DNA from: Boswellia sacra
Taxonomy: Eukaryota > Streptophyta > Magnoliopsida > Sapindales > Burseraceae
Direction of reading: 5' to 3'
Assembly (NCBI GenBank): GCA_013180625.2
Contig: SNVD02014902.1
Coordinates: forward strand, 1 to 64,000
Length of the DNA: 64,000 bases
The translations under genes and the position numbers were made by a program. Below the pieces are notes generated by a model. It worked only from the letters and a program-made list of their open reading frames with translations. It was not told where the DNA came from and searched no databases. How positions within the stretch are numbered: position 1 is the first letter of the stretch; the number at the start of each line of letters is the position of its first letter. Shown in pieces: positions 46,115 through 58,199 of the stretch.

Positions 46115-49099
46115 ATGGCGGTAACAGACTTTTTCGTGGGTGAGATCGTAACGGAGCTCTTAAAGCAGCTAATACTGATTTCCAGAAAATCTCTTTGTAA
46201 ATCCAGTGCTGAACAGCTCAGCGAAACCGTAAAAGACCTCATCCCTATCATCCACGAAATCAAATACACCGGCGTGGAACTTCCCGCTGTGCGCCAGTCA
46301 CAGCTCGACAGCCTCTCTAGGGATCTCAACGATGGCTTGGAGCTCTGTCGGAAGGTTCTTGCATCGAAACGTTGGAACGTGTACAGGAACTTGCAGTTGT
46401 CGCGGAAAATGGACAAGTTGGAGAAGAAAATTTCGAGATTTTTGAATGGTACCTTGCAAGCTCATGTTCTGGCAGATGTTCATCACATAAGGTATGACAC
46501 CACTGAGAGGTTTGACCAGCTGGAGAATTCGACGAGAAGGATAGAGCAAAGGCTTGAGTCTATGAAAATTGGGGTCGGAGGAGGAGGGTGGATGGGGGAG
46601 GCGGTGAGAAGAGTGGAGATGGAAGAGGAGAGGCGACTGGAGGGTGGTTTGGGGAATTTGATGGGGATGGGATTGGCTTTAGGGAAGAAGAAAGTGAAGG
46701 AAATGCTTATTGAGCGTGATGATTTGGTTGTTGTTGGAATTTCTGGGATTGGTGGCTCCGGAAAGACCACTCTTGCTGATGAGGTTCGCAGAGATCAACA
46801 AGTAACAAGTAAGCTGTGTTCTCTTCTTTTCACTCCATATGGTTGCTTGTTCGAATATTTTTTTTTCATATGTTGTTACTTGTTAAGATGGTTTTGCCAA
46901 TAGTCGTGGATCAATTTTCATAATGGAACTATTCTATACAGGTTACTTCGACAACAAAATTTTGTTCCTCACTGTATCACAATCTCCAAACCTGGAGCTG
47001 TTGAGAGCAAATGTCTGGGGATTTATATCCGGATGCGATGGCATGGGATCTTTTAATACAATCCCACAATGGAATCTGCAAATTCCAGGGCTAATGGGAC
47101 CGCGGCGTTTGGTGGTCTTAGATGATGTGTGGTCATTGGCAGTTCTTCAACAGCTTATTCCCAGTTCCAGGGTCCCTGGATGCAAGATACTTGTGGTTTC
47201 GAGGTTCAAGTTTTCAACTGTTGTCAATGCCACTTATGAAGTGGAGTTGTTGAGGGAAGATGAATCGTTGTCCCTGTTCTGCCACTGGGCTTTTGGACAG
47301 GAGACCATTCCTCCTGGTGAAAATGCAAATTTGGTCAAGCAGGTACATTAATTAAACAAAATATTGATCTGGGATTTGATGACTTGTATCTCTCTGTTTC
47401 TCTATTCTTTTTGCTGATGTGTTTGAAAAATTTCTTGCAATAGATAGTAAACGGTTGCAAAGGCCTTCCGCTGGCTGTTAAAGTTATTGGAGCTTCGTTA
47501 AGAGGCCAGCCTGAGATGTATTGGGCAAGTGCGAAGAAAAGTTTGTCACGTGGGGAGCCTATTTGTGAGTCCCATGAGAACAACTTGCTTGATCGAATGG
47601 CTATAAGTATTCAATACTTGCAAGATAAGGCTAGGGAATGTTTCCTGGATCTGGGATCCTTTCCTGAAGACAAAAAGATTCCACTAGAGGTGCTTATCAA
47701 CATGTGGGTTGAGTCCCGTGACCTTGATGAGGAGGCAGCCTTTGCTGTGCTTGTTGAGCTTTCAGAAAGAAACCTTCTCACCCTAGTGAAAGATTCTAGG
47801 TCTGTTAGTAAGGATTTTGTGTAGTTGTTTTGAACTAACTTGGCTTGATTCTATTTTAGCTAGATTTGTTTTCTGAAGTCATGTTTTTAATTTTACAGGG
47901 CAGGGGACATGTACAGTAGTTATTATGACATATTTGTCACGCAACATGATGTTCTGAGGGCACTTGCTCTCCATTTGAGCAATCGAGAGAGCATAAATAG
48001 CCGCAAGAGGTTACTTATGCCTAGAAGAGAGACAGAGCTTCCCAAAGAATGGGAGCGGAATGTGGATCAGCCATTTAATGCTCAGATTGTTTCCATCCAT
48101 ACCGGTATAGACGTCAATTCTCTAGATTGCTTATTTTAACAATAATGCGATTTGTATGGTCATCCAAATAGAAAGAGAATTTGACAGTAAAACATATCTC
48201 AGTTGTTTGTCGTAATTTTCCCTTGAGTTTCTACTTTTTGTGCTGATTCAATGCTATATTACTATGTAGAGGAAATGAGAGGAATGGACTGGTTCTTCAT
48301 GGATTTCCCAAAGGCAGAAGTGCTAATCCTCAATTTCTCATCTCAAGAATACGACTTGCCTCCGTTCATTGCAAACATGGAAAAGCTTAGGGCAGTCAAT
48401 GTGATAAACCATAGTGCTTTCACCGCAAACCTGCACAACTTTTCCGTTTTATCAAATATAGCCAAGTTGAGAAGCCTTTGGCTTGAAAAAGTTTCAATGG
48501 CTCAATTACCACAAGCCACTACCATCACTCTTAGAGATCTAAGAAAACTGTCTTTGGTTCTATGCAAAGATTGCGGCTGTCTTGATGGAGACCTCTCACA
48601 GATGTTCCCTCGCCTCTCGGAGCTCACAATTGATCACTGTGATGATCTAATAAAGCTGCCTTCAAGCATTTGTAAGATGCACTCACTTAAGAGTCTAAGC
48701 ATCACCAACTGCCACAGTTTTAATGAACTGCCAGCCGACATTGGTAAGCTGAAATCTCTACAAATTATGCGGCTATATGCAAGCCCTGCTCTTAGGACTC
48801 TCCCAGCAGGCATTTCCGAGCTAGTTTCTTTGAAGTACCTAAACATTTGTCAGTGTGTCAAACTAGCTTGTCTTCCTGAAGGGATTGGTAATTTAACGAG
48901 GCTGGAGAAAATTGACATGAGGGAGTGTTGTTCACGGATGTCGAGTCTACCAAAATCTGCTTCTTCATTGAAGGCTTTGCGTCAGGTCATATGTGATGAA
49001 GAGGTTTCATGGCTGTGGAAGAACGTCGAGAAAGCTATCCCAGATCTTCATGTTCATGTTCCAGAAAAATTTTTTAGTCTGGACTGGCTTCATGAATGA
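46115..49099 (+). CDS. ADR1: ADR1-type RPW8-NB-LRR helper immune receptor
   Basis: Five exons, 46115-46808, 46942-47342, 47444-47799, 47899-48104 and 48270-49099, all GT-AG and in phase, give 828 residues. Residues 1-150 are the RPW8-type coiled coil (MAVTDFFVGEIVTELLKQL). The NB-ARC has P-loop GIGGSGKTT (211-219), kinase-2 LVVLDDVW (288-295), GLPL (372-375) and VTQHDV (497-502) in the MHD position. Leucine-rich repeats run from about 560 to the end, with the typical ADR1 motifs LTIDHCDDLIKLPSSIC and SLSITNCHSFNELPADIGKLKSLQ. ADR1 proteins are helper NLRs that act with EDS1-PAD4 downstream of sensor NLRs and can form calcium-permeable channels at the plasma membrane. The gene appears intact. 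QHD in place of MHD is usual for ADR1s. Confidence 0.94.
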
Positions 49100-50737
49100 A
49101 CTTGTTAATTTTGTTACTTTGTCAATATTGATGTAAATAATTTCAAGAGAGTAATAAAACTAAGATAATTCGTCTGTGATTCTCGCGGAGCCGGGACAAA
49201 TTATGCACCTAAACGCCACGTGTTGTGTACCTGCAGTTGAAAATGGAGGATCGGGGTGGGACAGTTCCGTGTTATTAACTACAGCGGTATAGGACTTCAA
49301 TTGTGTAGTCTTGTATGCAAAAGTTAGGACATAAAATTTGGAACATTTGATGACCTTACTAACATCGAAGAGAACCGTGTCCAATTTGAAGTTTTAGGTG
49401 TGTGCTGGGGGTTCTGTCTGTTTGATAGCTTGTGACCAAGAAAGTCGTTCTCTTCTCTCTTTGTATGGCTGAGTGGGGACAATCCTGACCAATAAGAGAC
49501 GCCAAAAAGAAAGCGTGTGGACCCCAGTGAATCCGAGTAGCAGCCTCCCTCCGTTGTTGTTGTTGACACCAAACTACCTGCCCCCTGTACGTAAACTTGG
49601 CTCCTGATGTAATAAATTTTACGAAGACACGATTTCAGAATTTGATACAAATACATCACCAGGATTGTGCCTAAACGTGACTGATGCAACCTAAGCATGA
49701 AAACAAGTTTTTGTTCATGTCCAGATAAAAAGTCTCCCTCTGGAGGGTTCCTTGCGATGATTTCTTTCTCACTAAGCAGGAACTGAATTATTGGATTTGA
49801 AGAGAGCGGATAAGGCATGTATCCAATAAGCATTTAAAGTTTAGAGAAATCATGGCACTTTTTTCTGTTTTACTTCTAACTTTTGAAGTGGCAAATTTCT
49901 TACGGTTTGATTTCCAAAGTGGGATGAGACGATTTGATGGTCGTGCTCTAAGTCAGTCTTTGATTGATTTGATTTCAACTTTCACTGTTCTATTGGTGGA
50001 TAAGGGTAACCTGCAGTAACGTATTACACCATAATATTTTGTGAAGACTTTTGCGTAGGAGTTGCCCTCTCTTTATTTATCGCTAATTTTATCAAAGTAA
50101 CAAATCATTGAATCGTATCCATGTGTAATGAAAGACTACTTTAGTTTTTTCTTCAATGAAACTCATAATTGAAATACCAGAGAATATATATATTGTTTAT
50201 AATTATTGCCTGCTTTTCTGAGCAAGAAGAACATAGTATTTATTTTTTTTCGAAAAGTATATTATTTTAATAGGAAATTGTCTTTGAGAAAAACTACTAT
50301 ATTAATCAATCCAACCAACCAAGAAGAAAAAGAATATTAATGGAATGACAGGGCCCACGTTATCACCATCAAAAACAACTCGTAGTGGTGGGCCCTTCCT
50401 GGCAGAGAGTGAAGAAACTTCCGTGTGAATACAGAAGTTAGGACTAGAAATTCGATGAATTATAATTCTAAAATGTGACGAAGACCACAAAAAGAAAGCA
50501 GGTCAACATTAGAGCAGAAAATGATGCTGTGTTAGTGTCTATCTTTTGGGGCCTTTGGGAGCAAGAAACTCCATTATAAAATTATTTTCCGCAGGGGTAT
50601 CTCCGAATATTCTGTCCGATACCATAAAGAAAATCTTTGGTCGGTTTCTCATCGTTAAAATGCAGTCAGTTATCAAAGTTCAAACTCTAAAACCTTTCAC
50701 ACTTCTGGGCATCTTCAAAGGAATTTCCGAATATTAA
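49100..50737. other. Spacer between convergent ADR1 and NAT genes
   Basis: It holds the ADR1 3' untranslated region at its left. A 169-codon frame on the minus strand (49833-49324) has no recognisable domain and ordinary composition, so I do not call it a gene. The remainder is unremarkable. Confidence 0.45.
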
Positions 50738-50912
50738 GGGTATATTTTTTTTTGTTTCATGTGTTTTTATTTTCAAAATGATTTGAGAAATATGTGATTG
50801 ATTTTGAATTATTTTAAATTTAAAAAAAAATATGTGATTGAGATTTAATATAAATTATATTAAAAAATATGCGACACAAAAACCAGATTTGAAAACAAGA
50901 AAGAACAGACCC
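50738..50912. mobile_element. Tourist-like MITE (PIF/Harbinger type)
   Basis: The left end reads GGGTATATTTT and the complement of the right end reads GGGTCTGTTCTTT. On both sides there is TAA (50735-50737 and 50913-50915), the 3-bp target duplication of Harbinger-type elements. It is 175 bp, AT-rich and non-coding. Its interior (ATATGTGATTGATTTTGAAT ... TATATTAAAAAATATGCGACAC) aligns with the complement of 61198-61354 and with a degenerate block at 10495-10640. Confidence 0.65.
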
Positions 50913-51217
50913 TAAGCTTTGCTTCCTTTGATTTTTAGTTTTCAAATAACCAATTTGATGTTTATTTAAACGGTAGAAAAATATACACATATGCATCACA
51001 TAAGCGTCTCAAATTCCAGCCAGGTACCAAATGGCCAAAAGATTCCCATGTCCTCCGAACATTCAGAAGGCTAATGGAAAACCCTTCTTGTCTGAGGAAA
51101 TATTGGGAGGCTATAATTGATTTTTCCTGGTTTCAATCACACCTTATCATGCGTACACACATAACCATCAAAGTTACTCATAGCATCATAGCTAATGTAC
51201 AAGCAGTTCAAATGAAC

Positions 51218-54200
51218 TTAAAGAAATCTAGTGGGGATATACTCGTTTATCCTGAGAGGGAAACTGTAGAACTCCTCATTTCTAGGATCTCCCTTCCCGT
51301 GTTGGAACGGCTTCCACCATGGAACTCCTCTATCAACAACTGTTTCCCTTGCTTCAAGTGTGTTATCAAGCAGCGTCCCAACAATCATTGCTACAGTTGG
51401 AGGCGATGAGAAGATTGTGTTTAATATGTCATTGAACTGCAAAAAGGCAAAAAATGATACATATCATTTATGTATTACAACATTTAAAAAAATTCTGAAA
51501 AAAAAAAGTAGATACATCAATGTTAGTATGCAACCGCTTGCATGTCTCACAACTTAACCAAGTCAACAATAAGAGTCAATCATCCCTTGGCCTATGCCTA
51601 AAAACAAGAAGAAACTATTTTTTTTTCTTTAGTCTTAGTCTGGGGTGGTTTTTTTTCAACTGTTGTTAATGTCCGCATGCATGCACGGGTCAACCCTGGG
51701 ACCAAATCCCTGATTTTTAATTACACAAAAAATATATACATCATACTTTGGAAATTGGGGCAGAAAAAGTGATTTAGAGTAGTAGTTTTTATCACTATGG
51801 GGTTCTTCACCTTTATAAATAAAGTGGCATTAGTCAAAACTAAATCACAATAAAATGATTCAATTTATGTAATATTTTAAGTGGTAAATTAAGAGAAATA
51901 TTAGATTGTGCCTTAGTGCGGCATGCTAGGAAATGTCCATCATGCCTCAAAGCATGCGTACATTTGTGCAACTTCTCTTTCTTCATCCTATGTGCAGTGC
52001 AGGTGTTGATTCTACAATCATTCCATACTAACTTTTTTTTTTTTTTTGCATTTTACCTCACAATTTCAGACTTCTAATTGCCAAGGTTATCACACACGGT
52101 CAACACATACAGATTTAAACATGAAAAATTGAAAATATAAAATGTTGTCCATGTAACTTACCCATCCACCATCTGTTTTTACTGGTCCACGGCCATCTCC
52201 AGAGGTGTTCAGGACAAAATATTGAGAGATTGATATTCCAAGGAAAAGAGAAAGTCCCAAAACATAGATGTTTCTCAGGGAATTACAATTTGCAAATTGT
52301 ATGAAAGTAATCCCAACAGCAGCTGCAAAAAATGAGAACTGATCTAATGAGCATTCCATTTGAAGAAGGAGAAGGGAAACAATTAAAAGACAAGAAACAA
52401 CACAGTGAACAATCACTCACCAACAATCCCTAATAGAACACAGTATATGGCACCAAATATTGGCAAAGGAATGGATGCAAAGAATGCTCCAAACTTCCCT
52501 GAGAAACATAACACAGTAAATACAATGAAATTAAAAAAATAAAAATAAAAATTGAGTGCAACTACTTGTGAAATGGATTAGAATATCAAACCAAATATAG
52601 AGAAAAAGATCATGAAAGCAGTTGAAATCTGCACAACTCTTCTGCTGCCTATGTGCGTTAGTCCAAGAAGGCCAACATTTTCCCTGCAATATCGGTCAGC
52701 CGTTGAGTAAAAAGAATTTTCTAATTGCTTTGATGCAGCCTGTCAATGTCATTTTTGCTTAGTTTATGTTAAGGGACCGTTGAAATGGAATGAGCTCAAA
52801 AACTAGAGAGAAATACATAAATATAAATTCATGAAAGGCATTGCTCTCTTACACGGATGCAGTTGTACCAACAAGGGAACCAAAAATCCCTTCAATCAGC
52901 ATGCCAACACCCTGCACTTGAAAAAGACACATATATTTTCCTGTTTTCTAAATAGTAAATTAATGACAGGAATTCATTGCATATGAATTAAAGAAATTAT
53001 AGAGTGACAAAAAAGAAAAGAAGGAGCTATCCGTGGCAAGACCTGCAGGCCAATACTTCGGCTGAGGACATGTGCTGGAGGGGCTGTAGCACCTGCAAGC
53101 CGTGATGCTGCAAAAAAAGTCCCTGTTGACTGCATTGAATACATAAGAAAGCAATTGTTCAAAAAGCAGATTTCTCCACAACTCTGATAAACTATCAAGG
53201 AAACAATCTGATTATATTTTAGACTGTAGCATTGAAGATATATAATTTATTTGAATTCTATCCACGGCTTAAAGTGGGTCAAAATTTTAAAACAGATAAA
53301 AATATAAATTTAATGTCAAATTTCAAAATCCTTTAAAATAGGAATTGCACCTCCGCAGATGTAACAAGTGCTGCTCCTATCATCCCAAACACATGGCTTG
53401 CTCTGAATATGGGAGTACCCCACTGAAAAGGGTACGGAATCTTAATCCTAGATTAGAAATAATATCAAATAACGTGTCACAAGAAAGATGACATTTTTTC
53501 AGGGAAATTCCAATTCAAATAACAAGAGGAAAAGAAAAATCATCTGGACAATACCAAGGAGCAGATGACATAAGGAAAGAACGATCTGTCCGACAACTCT
53601 GTTGCGTCTGCACTGGAACATTGTTGTAAGCACCAGCAACTGTGAGGATAGCAGCAAAAGCCCAAACAATTGCAATGCAGAAAAGCAAAGCAAACCTCTC
53701 AACTATAAAATAGGCCTGCCGATGTATACGCTTCAAATACTGCACCAAACATAAGGCTTTTTTACATTTATAAAGAACATTAATATAATAGTAGTAATGG
53801 TGAGAATTGGAAGGGATTGTATCACCTGTTGGCAAACCACCAGTAGAATTAGCATAGGCAGGCCAATTTCCACACAATTTCCTAGCTGTTATAGAGGATG
53901 CAATGTAAAATAATAATCTTCATTAGCAATAAATTTTTAGAGCCACCAGATCTAAGAAGGCCACAGTGAGGGAATTACCAGTGGGAAGCCCCTCAAGAAA
54001 AGACCAAGACCGACCACGCAAACCACTGGTACAATGGTAATGGGACTAAAGAATCTGGAGGCAGCAAAAGGAAAGATGGTCAAGTAGAAAACCCAGTTAT
54101 GTGATCCAATTAACTTTTTTAAATAGGCGTCAAACTGTAAGCAAGAAGCCAAAGGGCCTTAGCTTTAAGCAATAAAGATTTATTTTTTTAATTTTTTTAA

Positions 54201-55817
54201 ATGATGTGAAGTTTAAAACTTGCCAAAGTTACCTTGTTAATTTACCCCAGGCCATACTATACCCAAGCACGATGTTGACAAATGATGAAACAATTAGTGA
54301 TCCTTGAATAGTTCTCATGGTGTGGGAAAACCTCTGCAAGCAGTCACATCATAGCCATCAGAACATACAGTGGAGATTGGAGAAACAGGAATGCCAAGGT
54401 AACATAGATAGAAAATAACAACACAAGGCAGCAAAAAGTGAAACCATTAAGGACAGAAGTGATTTTTTTTTTTAAATATGTTTATTCTAACATTAGGTTA
54501 TGAAGAACAGAGTTCCTGGTAGCAATAACTTACAACAAATTTTGGAAACATAAATTTGAAAAATAGACAAAATTTAAGTTGGGGTGAAACAAATCTATTT
54601 TACTAAAATGTGCATGCTTCCACTCCAGAACTGTTGGAAACAACTCGAACAATATATTGCACCACAAATTCATTAATTTTGTTTCAATTTCAATACCTCA
54701 TGCTCAGATGCAAATCTTCCATCAGAGTAATCATGGATGATTGACAACACTGGCAGGGCGAAAGCAATAGATGGACCCATCACGGTAGGAAGCCTTGTCC
54801 CAATAAGTGTTTGAAGCAGCGTATTCACTCCTGACATAAACAGCAATACTTGAATCACTCTGGCTTTGTCGCCCTGTTCATAGTAACACCCAATTCAGAT
54901 AACATAACTTGAGATTCATCAATCAGCGTGTTCCTAAGAAGATGAGATAGTGCATAAAAACTTACAGAGTCCCCACCCATCTGACGCACAAGGGTACTGG
55001 CAATCAACACCGTAGTTCCAAGCATAACAATATAGTGTTGGAAAGCCAATAAGAGTGCTTGAGCTGCGAAATACAATTCAATAGTTAATAGTAAACCAAA
55101 AGCAAACCCAGATTAAGAGTTCTTTATTCGAGGGGGGGGAAAACTCAATCTTAATAGATGGAAATTCAAAATTTAGAGGCAGCTTTCACTAATTCAGATT
55201 AGTCCTAAAATATATAATATAATTAGTTAAAATTAGCAATGGAATCTACACATATTGACCACAGAAAGTGATTGATTTTATAAAAAGGAATAGTTAGAAG
55301 AAACAAATAGAAGACAGAAATAGAATCAAGCATGAATATGCAATCAGCAGAATTTAGATTTTTTTTTTACAAAAAAAAAACTACATAAAACAATAAACAA
55401 AAAGAAACTGATGATCATCCATCTTCTCAAGCCTGCCACATAGAAGTCTCAACATGTAGCAAGCCTATAAAAAGCATAAGCCTTTCACTTTACCAAAGAA
55501 TCTAATCTTTATCCAGCTTTGCTTCTAGAATAAACAAAAGGAATCCCATTTAACATGAGAATTAGACAACAAAGTAAAACATATATACAGATCCAGACCA
55601 GAAAAGAAAACCATCAACTTGAAAGAATAAAGAGAGAGAGAGAGAGAGACTAACGCCAAGAAGGGTTGGAGTGTATGCAATACTGGAGTTGCTGGAGTTG
55701 CTCAGCTGGAGTCCAAGTGGGACCCCTCGAAAGAGCAAGAGACTGAGGCGGTGGGGGTGGGGGTGCGGGCGCCGCCTGCGCTGGTGGTCCATGCTCGTGG
55801 TTCGCTGTTTCACCCAT
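51218..55817 (-). CDS. Nucleobase-ascorbate transporter (NAT/NCS2 family)
   Basis: Fourteen exons: 55817-55655, 55063-54966, 54873-54697, 54333-54233, 54054-53979, 53885-53826, 53739-53555, 53447-53351, 53129-53043, 52911-52853, 52683-52592, 52498-52421, 52322-52162, 51436-51218. All are GT-AG and in phase, giving 550 residues, the usual plant NAT size. The N-terminus is a Pro/Ala-rich cytosolic stretch followed by GPTWTPAEQLQQLQYCIHS. Family marks are FQHYIVMLGTTVLIA, LPTVMGPS, TSAESTGTFFAASRLAGA, and the NAT signature ENVGLLGLT (369-377, with His following in place of Arg, Lys or Gly). About 12-14 membrane segments are expected. The C-terminus EEFYSFPLRINEYIPTRFL is typical of plants. The family moves purines, uracil or related substrates at the plasma membrane; ascorbate transport is not established for plant members. 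The nearest are probably NAT6/NAT7, not resolved here. Confidence 0.92.
55631..55649. repeat. (AG)n microsatellite in NAT intron 1
   Basis: A 19-base AG run that begins immediately inside the first NAT intron, next to the splice donor at 55649-55654. On the gene strand it reads CT repeats right after GTTAGT. Confidence 0.8.
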
Positions 55818-58199
55818 CGTTTCTTCTTCCGGCGATTACAGAGAAAACTTCTAGCTGTTAATCATCGACAGGACAGGAGAGATTAATAGAAAACAGAAAC
55901 GTAGGACCAAAAACATATAAAAGCAAATACAAAATGAAGCGATTCTGTTTTGAGCTGAGAAAGGAAAAATAATTAATTACCCGAAATGGGCAAGGAAATT
56001 AATTAAATTGCACAAGCAGACTTCTAAGTCATTTATTAATGCAGGCAGTGACAACAGTGAGCTAAGCTTCTTCTGGAAAACTGAGACAAAGATGAGAAAC
56101 TTAGACGGAAGATAAAAATGCTTAGCGAAGTGAAGGTTTGGATTACGTTAAGGTTGTGTTTGTCGTATATCGAAGCATACAGAAACGCCAGTAACGTATG
56201 GGCACAACACAACGGAACACAACGCGTGGATCTTTAACTCTTCTTCTTAGAAGCACCCCACTTCTTTCTATTTAACAATCAACTTCCATCGAAATTACCA
56301 TCATGCCATATTCATATGCAATTGCTACGAATCATCCTGAGCTTCTTTTATTTTATGGAAATTGTTCGTTATCTTATCGGAGTCTACTGTAACTTTTCAA
56401 CTCCATTTCAAAGAAATTGCCTTGTGTGGAACAAAAAAAAAAAATTCTACATGAAGAAAATCGTGATAAAAAGTAGCTTAAAATAATGGGTAATTGTGAA
56501 CATGTATCAAGAATCTTAGCAAGTAATGATGCAATCACAATGTCACAATGGAAATATTCAATTTAATAATCACCCTTTGGTTTTTTGAAAATGACAAGTT
56601 GCTTGACAATCCAGAGGTCTAATCTTATGCTATCCGATGCCAATTCTTAGTTTATCAACTAGTCAAATCAAGTCTACTATAATTCCTGAGTTACAGTAAT
56701 AAGACAATCAAAGTGATTAAGCAAGCACCACCGACTAGTGGATAAGGGCATTCAACTTTTTATTTATTTATTTTTTTTTACAAAATTTTTATGCTATCCA
56801 TATTATTAGCCGACCTTGAAATGACATGATATGATTGTATTCAATGGGGTCGTACCAAAAGATAATCTAATAGCTTTAGCGATCCACGAAATGATGGTAA
56901 CCTATTAACTTCCAACAGAGAAGTTAGTCTCAACGAGGGAGTGGTTCGAATCGTAAATTTCGCAGGAAAAGAGTGCTACATGTGGCAATACAGTAGTTGT
57001 TAGTTAACAAGCGGAAGAGAGAGTCACATCCTGAAACTAAAGAGATTTTTAAAATTTCGCGCCAGCCACGTGAAGGCCATGCAATGCGTGGGGCATGGAG
57101 CGTTGTTATTGCATTTTTAAATAGCAACCACTTTAAAATAGTACTAGCCACTGTCACCAGAGTCCAGGGAAGCTGCGTTAATAAAAGATTAGATTATACA
57201 AGTTTGATGCACAGAAGTCGGCACCGACTGCAGTTGTACTTGTTTGTGTTGTTCATCAAGGCAGGATGCATCTGTATCAACAGTCAATCAGCGGCGGAAC
57301 TCAAGATTTTGCCTCATTATTAGAAATCTGATCATGATTATCTATGCGTTGGTTCCATTTCCAAAGTCTCTTAAAGCACCGAGTTAAAGAGATGCTCCTT
57401 TTAAAGCCTACTTATTCAACCATCTTTAACGAAAGCAGATATTTTGGATTGGATTTGGCCGAGCTCTTCTGCCTAATATCCTTTGCTTAAATCTTCCTGA
57501 GAATTGTTAAATACGTGCCTGAAACTTGGATCTGAACAATTTTTATATTTGTTGGTCAACTCAAACATCAGATGTAAAGACCTTGTTGATATTTTTTTCT
57601 AAGATTTATTAAATATGTAAATCATGACAGTATAATGTATGTGGGAAACTTCCACCTTAAGCATGTTATACATCAAATACTACACTTGTTATGATCAACT
57701 CAGGAAAAAATAATTAATCTTTTAGAGATCTAAGTAAACTTATGAATGATGCTCCATTTGAAAGCAACCTGGGAACTAAATTCCTCCACAAGTATAAAAA
57801 TTTCATCACCAAAAGGTTCAGACCTGTATTTCAGGACTAGGTAATCAACCATCAGGCCCAAGGATAAGCTTACATACAGCTTTCCGGTTGCCATTATGCA
57901 CCATAAAAGCCTCAGAAACAACAAACTAAACATTCACATGGGCGCATGTACCACAGATACAACAACATATTTATAAAACTTCAACGTTAATATAATGACA
58001 TTCTACTAAGCACAACCCAAACAAACACAATATATAAGCCAAGTGTCAGAGAATCAGAGCCCCGCACTGAACTAATTAAGCCACAACGACAACGGACTTC
58101 TGAAATCAGCGCAGTGCAGCATATCTACTTCCGAGTCATATTATTTAACATATAGAGCTGTTAGGTTCTAACTACTTACACATACTTGTCCTGTAGTAA
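55818..58199. other. NAT promoter side and serpin downstream region
   Basis: About 2.4 kb containing the NAT 5' leader and promoter at the left and the serpin 3' untranslated region at the right (from about 57900). I see no gene or repeat with defined ends. Confidence 0.45.

Noticed and set aside
49324..49833. 169-codon frame on the minus strand downstream of ADR1
   Set aside because: No recognisable domain, no splice or context support; partly overlaps likely ADR1 3' flank. Treated as a chance frame.
55562..55813. Minus-strand His/Arg/Pro-rich frame
   Set aside because: Alternative frame of NAT exon 1; the frame starting at 55817 joins in phase to the rest of the transporter.
56938..56955. 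GGTTCGAATC, resembling a tRNA T-loop
   Set aside because: No matching T-stem, anticodon arm or acceptor stem around it.
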